Shown: piece by piece, positions 57,841-64,000 of the stretch | Position numbering within the stretch: position 1 is the stretch's first letter | Layout of the letters: each line of letters begins with the position of its first letter | Assembly: GCA_951213105.1 (NCBI GenBank) | Contig: OX578152.1 | Location: forward strand, 73,995,680-74,059,679 | Direction: 5' to 3' | Length of the DNA: 64,000 bases | Source: Amaurobius ferox | Taxonomy: Eukaryota; Arthropoda; Arachnida; Araneae; Amaurobiidae | The notes under the pieces: generated by a model | Database searches by the model: none | What the model saw: the letters and a program-made list of their open reading frames with translations, nothing else | What the model was told of the DNA's origin: nothing | Made by a program: the position numbers and the translations under genes

Positions 57841-58260
57841 AAAATCTCATCATTACCGGTAATTAGACTGAATTCCGTCGCTCTGCGGTTCATCACCTAC
57901 AAACCGTGGCTGAAATCATTTTCCACTTTCTGCCGCAAATGATGCATTTTTCTGATTCCTTGGGTTCTTCTTTAAAGAGAAAAAAAATATTACGCTTTTA
58001 TCTCGCTCTTTTTTTCTGGTAAATAAAAAACAAACCGCCCTGTTGTTTTTCTTGAGGTATGTAAAGGTCGGTGTTTCTGGAGCAGATTACACCCATTATT
58101 ATCATTACCTATCTGTTAACGCGACTCCAGAAAGCATGCAACACGCGTCTTTTGTTGTCCATTTGGCGCCAACACAATCGGAGCGACAGGGTTACCGGAA
58201 TGAAGTGAGAATCGCCAAAGGTAGATAACAGAGCCAAGATGTCTTTCCCGTTTGTGGCAG
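57841..58260. other. GC-richer unique stretch, candidate conserved non-coding sequence
   Basis: Contains ACAAACCGTGGCTG (about 57898), GTTAACGCGACT (about 58114), AGAAAGCATGCAACACGCGT and TTTGGCGCCAAC (about 58161). The same or similar words occur in the island at 28365-28660. No coding frame with a domain. Confidence 0.3.
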
Positions 58261-58733
58261 GATGGGGATGGTGAGAGGTTGGGGTTAAAAGAGTTCTCCG
58301 ATTTGTCGAATGTGCTAATCTCCCATCCTGCTGCTTCTATTAAAGCTGCTTTTACCTTTCCTATAATCTATTATCTATGGTAGTATCGGTACAACAGCAT
58401 AATTTATATAACAATACAAATTTGATCTCTAGTTTTTGATGGATTTACACATCCAACTTTTTCTATTGAGCTGGCGTATTGGGAAAGAAATATATCTGGT
58501 GTTAGAAGCTTTGCACCGCCTTATTTTTCCTTTCTTCGCATTAGATATTGTCAGATCCGCTTGATTCATGACAAGCAAAGACTGGAATAGGTTCAACTTG
58601 CAGCAGTGAGCAAGATTATCTTGGAGCCACATAATCCCCAATATCATTGGGGAGGGGGGGGGGGGGGCAAATGTGTTAATTATTAATATATTTTTATATA
58701 ATAAATAATCTTTTTTATATATAATAAACGGTA

Positions 58734-58964
58734 GATCATTGATTGTATGGAAAACATTAATTTTCATCCCATTCGGTGGCATCAGGCTTATGTTGCTCCA
58801 AGGTCATAAGGGGGCACATATACCCCCTTGGCAAGTATTTCTTGAGTTTGAGAAGTACCTGTCAAGGGATGTATGTGTTCCCTAATGACATTATAACAAC
58901 ACAAGCCCGATGCCACCAAATGAGATGAAAAAAAATATTAGTGTTTTTCATACAATTAATGATC
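58734..58964. other. Long imperfect foldback, about 110-bp arms
   Basis: The left arm 58734-58842 and right arm 58851-58964 are complementary along nearly their whole length, with small mismatches and indels. Examples are GATCATTGATTGTATGGAAA against the complement GATCATTAATTGTATGAAAA, and GGTGGCATCAGGCTTATGTT against GGTGGCATCGGGCTTGTGTT. The loop is about 8 nt (TGAGTTTG). A 14-G run lies 65 bp upstream. Confidence 0.85.
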
Positions 58965-59414
58965 TCTCGCTTTGATAGAGAAAACCCATCACGTGTTTTC
59001 GAAACTATATGATTTATACGACTTAGTTGCACAGTATTTTACACCATGTTTTAGTTATTCATCTCTAAGGTATTATGAAATAGATAGAATTGTGTAAGAA
59101 TCAGCATACCTGCACGGTAATTCCGGTTTATTGAATTAATTACTCCGGTTAATTGGATTCCCGGACAGTTGATTGTATATATTGTACAATTGTAACCCGA
59201 ACTATAGTGTGATAGAGGTTGATTGGGGTAGGCTCCCAGCTATATTCCGAACGAGGAGGATATACGTTTAACCTAACATGGCCGGGATGGTTTAGGGGTC
59301 AACATGTTTGAATGCTCATCAGAAAACCCTTGTCTGATTCCCAGCTCCGATGGATTATGATATTTAAGAGAGAGGAAGTTTAATGTTTTCAAATTATAAC
59401 ATGAGAGACTTGAA
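58965..59414. other. Unique stretch, no recognised gene
   Basis: A tRNA-like stretch near 59281-59345 was considered and rejected. Otherwise nothing. Confidence 0.35.
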
Positions 59415-59494
59415 GTTAATATTATGTATAGTCCAGCCTGGTTAATGAGATTACTGTTGTTCATTAACTAGGCTGGATTGTACATAATATTAAC
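59415..59494 (+). ncRNA. Candidate 34-bp hairpin RNA (pre-miRNA-like)
   Basis: The left arm 59415-59448 (begins GTTAATATTATGTATAGTCC) and right arm 59461-59494 (ends TGTACATAATATTAAC) pair over 34 positions, with a 12-nt loop GATTACTGTTGT. The three non-Watson-Crick positions (59440/59469, 59431/59478 and 59429/59480) are all G-U pairs if the plus strand is transcribed, but A-C mismatches on the minus strand. No expression evidence is available. A small foldback transposon is the main alternative. Confidence 0.5.
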
Positions 59495-59624
59495 CATCAC
59501 CAAATTACTGTTGCTATCATCTGATTTTATATTTCCTTTTTAGTTTCATATGGATTCTATATACAGTAGAGTTTCGATTACCCGATTTAATGTGGACAGA
59601 GAATACCTTGGATACGGTCAAACT

Positions 59625-59840
59625 TGAAAAGCTTCGGAAAATACTGCTTGGAAAAAGCTTCACGGAAAAGCTTTGATCACAGAAAAAGCTTCGGTCATGG
59701 AAAAAGCTTCACGGAAAAAACTATGGAAAAGACTTTACAGAAAAATCTTTACAGAAAAAGCTTCGGTCACGGTAAAAGCTTCACGGAAAAAATTTCGGTC
59801 ACAGAAAATGCTTAGGTCACAGAAAAAGTTTCGTATGTAA
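59625..59840. repeat. Irregular tandem repeat on GAAAAAGCTTCGGTCA
   Basis: About 12 variants of a 14-18-bp phrase (GGAAAAAGCTTCACGGAAAA and similar) occur in a row, with HindIII-type AAGCTT centres. The K/S/F frame through it (59624-59815) is a product of the repeat. Confidence 0.8.
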
Positions 59841-59996
59841 AGAACACTGTAAAGTAATGTATATGTAAAGTAATTATATGTAAAGTAATATGTAAAGTAA
59901 TGTATATGTAAAGTGTATATAAAGTAATGTATATGTAAAGTAAAGTACACTGTAAAGTAATGTGTATGTAAAGAACACTGTAAAGTAAAGAACACT
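59838..59996. repeat. Irregular repeat on TGTAAAGTAATGTATA
   Basis: Variants of GTAAAGTAATGTATATGTAA and GTAAAGAACACT alternate about ten times, directly after the preceding repeat. Y/T/H frames on the minus strand are artefacts. Confidence 0.85.
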
Positions 59997-59999
59997 AGT

Positions 60000-61370
60000 C
60001 AGCACTGACATTTCAGACAATGTTCCTCTTCCCTCATGTGTTCCACTTCCCTCCAATGTTCTCAATTTCCTTCACCCTAACGCTAAGAAATATGTGCGGG
60101 GAAATTCTTTTTACAATAAATATATATATAATGATATATCTATTTGTTTAGCTAGATATAATATAATTATATATATATCGGCGTACTCTTATCCCGCTGT
60201 TCGATGTATGGCAGTGTGGTCTTAATCCCCTTTAGACCTTCAGTATGAAAATACTTGAGTCCACAACAAATTCAGGGAAAGCTGAATTTTGTTACATGAA
60301 TAGCATTCACTAAAACATATATTTTCCCAAAAGTACCCTAAAATCCGACGCTTGCTTCCCCCCCCCCCCCCCCAACCCCTTCGGAAGTATCAAATTGTGA
60401 GGGTTTAAACATTTATTTTAATTCTCGTGAATAATGCTGTTGGTTTTAAATTGCTTCAAATATAATAATAAATATGGTTTTAATATATTTTGTACATATA
60501 TTCTGTTTGTTTTTTGTAAATTTCATAAATATACATACTTGTATTGGATTTATCTAATTTTTTGTATTTTAACAATGAGTGGATTTTTAAAATCTAAAAA
60601 TATTTCAACTACATTGGTTGATATATAATAGTTCTTACTTGTACGTTAAATTGAGCATTTGGTGACGTAATTGTTGAACGCCGTCCTGAGCGTCGTCGTT
60701 GTTGAGGCAGGATTTCAATTTCATATTATATTTTTCCTTGTAAATGATAGTTTACAAGAAAAAGGTCCATTTGTTGATAATTTTACTTCTGAGATAACGT
60801 GGTATATAGCAATTATACAAACAACTATACATATTTAGCTTTTAGCGGATTAAAGTAGCCTCATGCTTTTGAAATTTGAGAAACATTTTCATTATGTTCT
60901 GCGTGTTGCCAATTCTTAGGAATAAAATTTTTTCTATCAGCCCTAAAACTTTCAAGCTGCTTTTATTTATTTTAATATTCTTGCTTGAGTGACAATGCAA
61001 AATTTGCAAGATGAACCAATTATCGTAAAACGATATGGTTATTTGTTAGAATCAGCTTGATAAGCTATACTTAGCAAGGCCTTAAACTCAATTTCGAAAA
61101 TTTCCGACGACTGGACGCTTTTCTTGTAAACCATCACATGTAATTAATATTTTCTTGTTTCTGTAATTTGGGAAAAACTCAGATTGCTGAGAAACTAAGC
61201 TCATGTTTGAACCGTACTATTCTATATATAGTGATTTTTGGTTTTACTGCAATAGCAATGAATATTTATCAAATGAATTTAATAGAAATTACAGATTATT
61301 TAGATTTGTCAAATCAGTACATTGTAACCGAGCTGTAATTTAAAAATATTTTCGATTACTTTAAACTATC
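60000..61370. other. Gene-free AT-rich stretch
   Basis: TA-rich microsatellite around 60120-60180 and a 16-C homopolymer at 60358-60373. The frame at 60434-60628 is low-complexity. Nothing else recognised. Confidence 0.4.
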
Positions 61371-61372
61371 TA

Positions 61373-62668
61373 CTATATAGCCTTTTCCACTTCAAAGCCA
61401 TTATCTTCACTGGAATCCACTTTCGTATTGGAACAAGAAAGTGCATAATAATTTCGGCACATAGACGAGCAAAGAAAACCTGCCCAGCGACAACTACATG
61501 AATAAGAACAAGCAGCTTTACAATTAAAAGAAATACTTAATAACAATTATTGTGGTGATAGCGGGCAGGTTGTTGGAATTTGTTTTAAATTGCCATCTTC
61601 ATTTGTTTATCTCCAATCAGTAGATATAATTTTACTTCCTAACTAAATTTGAATTTAGTAATATACTCTTAAGAGATGTTGCTCAGAAAACATTTTTTGT
61701 GGGTGAAAGTCTGACCAAATCAAAGGTTGATTTTAGTGAAAGTTCGGCAATCAGTTTTTCAAAGAGGAAATAGCGTGCTTCATTTATATTTTCATGTTGG
61801 TTTAATCCATACAAATTGAGAATGAAACGTTTTCCGTTGCCATAAAGTTTAACAGCATTATCCTGTAGGAAAACTTTTGCCAGCAATCTAGCATTTTTTG
61901 AAAACTGAATGAGATTCACTGCTTTAATTTAAGTGTAATATATTCTGTGTTTTTAGTAAATAAAATGTCAGCTGCAGTTCTCTTGGCTGCTCTTCTTAAC
62001 TGCTCCTGTTGGTTTGTCGGTATAACTTTGAAAAATTACAGTGATGTTTGAATCATGCCTTTTAGCTATTTTGGAATATATTAATCAATAATGCATTTAT
62101 ATACAACCTCTTAAGACTGAATGTAAAAGGTTCATTATAGTTTTTCCACAATTCCCTCATTACTTACTTTCATTAAAGATGATTTAGTACATTTTCTTAA
62201 AGAAGTGATGTCAAATAATGACAAGAGGAATGAAGCTAAATCAAACTCAAAATAAGTCTTAAGTTTTTTAGAACTGTAACAGGTACATATAATTATATTA
62301 AATATCTGTTGAGAATTTATTGAAACTTTATTTGATCTTATTCTAACATTTTCACCGATTCCCTGTGTGATGACCATGTCTTTTCTGTATAGTTTTATTT
62401 CACTGAAATTTAGCCCTTTCATTTTTTTCATTGCTGTAAGACTTTTCAAAAGCAGTTCACAATTAGCTGCATTATTGGATACTAAACCTAAAGTCAAACA
62501 AAGTAGCATACCTGGCATCTGAGCAACGGGATTTTTTGTTCTGGTTTAATCAGCTCATAAACTTCGTAAGATTAATATCATCCCTTGCTTTACGACTTTT
62601 TCGCAGTTCTACATGCTGTCCGTCAGTGGTCAATGAAGATCCCAAGAATTCCGACAATGCTTCATTTA
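61373..62668 (-). pseudogene. Decayed transposon-derived gene of an uncharacterised family
   Basis: Reading on the minus strand from 62668: HINEALSEFLGSSLTTDGQH with VELRKSRKARDD, then the frame at 62518-62135 (GLVSNNAANCELLLKSL, later FDLASFLLSLFD and RKCTKSSL), then 61919-61683 (LYGNGKRFILNLYGLNQ, ending STFDLVRLSPT), and a cysteine-rich end at about 61516-61373 (CSYSCSCRWAGFLCSSMCRN, stop at 61375-61373). This order (a QHxExRxSRxxRD motif, an LFD block, an LYG...SPT block, a Cys-rich C-terminus) recalls a large family of uncharacterised, repetitive arthropod proteins that I know only as mobile-element associated. Frameshifts and stops break it at least three times. Copy A5 cuts it at 62680. 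Function unknown. Confidence 0.45.
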
Positions 62669-62679
62669 TATGTAAAAAA

Positions 62680-63604
62680 TCTGATGTGGGCAACACATGA
62701 CTTTCCTTATATAATGTAATGAATGTACTTTTACAGTAAAAAAATAGGTTTTTCTTATAATAGATACTAATATTCTTTTCAAGATATTAAATTTTCGACA
62801 ATTAGTCGTCATTTTCATTCATTTAGCGTCATTTTTATCCATTTGGCGAGATTTTCGTTAATTTGGCAACATTTAAAAAAGTCGCCAAGTTGGCAACATT
62901 CCGCCAATTTCGTCGCCAAAATCTCGCCAAGCGTTATGGACGAAGAAATAAGTTATTCTTACAGCAGATAAATGACTATTGGCGTTCAAATACAAAAGTA
63001 TTACTCAAGTATCTTTTTTCATGAATGGAACGAGCTAGATCCACGAGAATGATGTCACCCAATTTATCGCATGATATTGCATATGAAAAGTGAACATGTT
63101 TCACAATAGGAAATATATTTTTTTTCTATTTTATATGACATTTTGATAATTTTTTTTAAAAATGCGCAATATCTCGAGAACGGTTCATGTTACCGTTCTA
63201 AAATTTATGTCAATCGTTTTCTAATGAAAAATTACATAAGAAATGTCTATTTACGTAACTTTATTCGCGGTTTTGATTTTCTGACGATTTTTTCAAAATT
63301 TCATTCGAAAATTTAGGGGTGTTCTGAACATTCGATTGCGTATAAAAACAATAGGCTTCCAGTGTTTACGGATTGTGATTTTTGTACTAAATTTGGTTTG
63401 AATCGGTACATTCGTTCGTAAGTTATCGTCTCCACAGACTCACTGACTCACACACACACACACACACACACACAGACATCACTTCAAAAATGTTTGATTC
63501 GTGATCAGAGATGCTTGAAACGTGCTCTCCCGTCGAAAACTCGAATTCGAATTTTCGACCCCGTCACAATACTTTCCTTATACATTATGTATATAAGGAA
63601 AGTA
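62680..63604 (+). mobile_element. Family A repeat, copy A5
   Basis: Complete: the 5' end TCTGATGTGGGCAACACATG, the TCGCCAA-rich region at 62880-62930, ATATCTCGAGAACGGTTCAT near 63170, GATTGTGATTTTTGTACTAA, CCACAGACTCACTGACTCAC, a CA tract at 63449-63473, GTGCTCTCCCGTCGAAAACT, and the 3' hairpin ATACTTTCCTTATACATTAT plus GTATATAAGGAAAGTA. 925 bp. It interrupts the minus-strand transposon gene. A tracts lie on both sides; no longer TSD is seen. Confidence 0.93.
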
Positions 63605-63752
63605 AAAAATAGGTGCACCGTGAATCAACATAGTCAATCCGTCTACAGATTTTATCACCCGTATCTGTGACTGGGCGAAACACATATCAGCTACGCGTAT
63701 GAAAAAAAAAATAGCTTTAAAGGAAAGATGGGCCTTGACACCGGACTTGCAC
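63605..63752. other. Short unique spacer
   Basis: It may continue the 5' side of the interrupted transposon gene (minus strand), but no motif is clear enough to say so. Confidence 0.3.
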
Positions 63753-64000
63753 AAAAATTATGGAGCAATTATCAAATCAAACAGTTTGTGGGAAAATAGT
63801 TTATTATACCGGAGGACGAACTTCTCGCCAACCTTTTATCAAAAATTATGGAACAATTATCAAATCAAATAGTTTGTGGTGAAACAGTTTATTATACCGG
63901 AGAACGAACTTCTTGCCAACCTTTTATCAAAAATTATGGAACAATTATCAAATCAAATAGTTTGCGGTGAAACAGTATATTATACCGGAGAACGAACTTC
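63753..64000. repeat. 88-bp tandem repeat, at least 2.8 units, runs off the window
   Basis: AAAAATTATGGARCAATTAT starts at 63753, 63841 and 63929, exactly 88 bp apart. Each unit continues with ATCAAATCAAAYAGTTTG, TTATACCGGAGRACGAACTT and CCAACCTTTTATC. Copies 2 and 3 differ at very few positions. Confidence 0.95.

Noticed and set aside
59281..59345. tRNA gene (GGGATGGTTTAGGGG A-box-like, GATTCCCAGC)
   Set aside because: The B box is poor (TGTCTGATTCC), the arms are too short and the acceptor stem has a mismatch; at most a decayed tRNA-derived fragment.
59624..59995. K/S/F- and Y/T/H-rich proteins on both strands
   Set aside because: Products of two adjacent simple tandem repeats.

Overview
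This is an AT-rich, intron- and repeat-dominated stretch of a eukaryotic nuclear genome. Nothing in it looks bacterial or viral: no operons, no dense reading frames, and many interspersed repeats, SINEs with target-site duplications, satellites and spliced coding sequence. The one host coding exon I recognise looks metazoan (a ZNRF-type E3 ubiquitin ligase). The retroelement ORF1 type and the repeat landscape fit an arthropod, plausibly a chelicerate such as a spider. The organism call is inference.

Layout. Positions 1-15.9 kb hold degenerate tandem repeats, a 2.8-kb minisatellite of about 100 units of 28 bp (4743-7560), a three-level nested insertion (10209-12452), a complete tRNA-derived SINE (12570-12838) and a 653-bp Tc1/mariner-like element with 180-bp terminal inverted repeats (13669-14321). 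All of this lies downstream of, and is probably intronic to, the minus-strand ZNRF-like first exon at 15943-16288, which has a clean splice donor. A likely housekeeping promoter lies near 16.82-16.89 kb. From 17.4 to 19.6 kb lies the gag-like ORF1 of a Jockey-type non-LTR retrotransposon, disrupted by frameshifts. At 20.6-21.8 kb is a decayed Penelope-like reverse transcriptase.

From 24 kb to the end the window is dominated by three families of 0.75-1.3-kb repeats, here called A, B and C. They share one architecture: a 5' end carrying a short motif, a body without coding capacity, a microsatellite near the 3' end, and a 3'-terminal palindromic hairpin whose arms repeat the 5' motif. That is the layout described for Helentron-associated elements (HINE/DINE-1 type), so I read them as non-autonomous rolling-circle elements (inference). 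Throughout, their orientation is given with the hairpin end as 3'. Between them lie a 99-bp satellite (31.1-33.5 kb), two tRNA-like SINE heads (35.0-35.5 kb), a second tRNA-derived SINE family with several dated insertions, four separate long hairpins or foldbacks (26.80, 51.68, 58.73 and 59.42 kb), and a decayed minus-strand transposon gene (61.37-62.67 kb) whose 5' end is cut by a family A insertion. The window ends inside an 88-bp tandem repeat.

No gene network can be read here. The window mainly records insertion history: several elements sit inside others, which gives relative ages without alignment to other genomes. The best candidates for undescribed biology are the A/B/C element superfamily, a roughly 57-bp mini-SINE that moved at least twice as the same unit, and the long hairpins at 58.7 and 59.4 kb.
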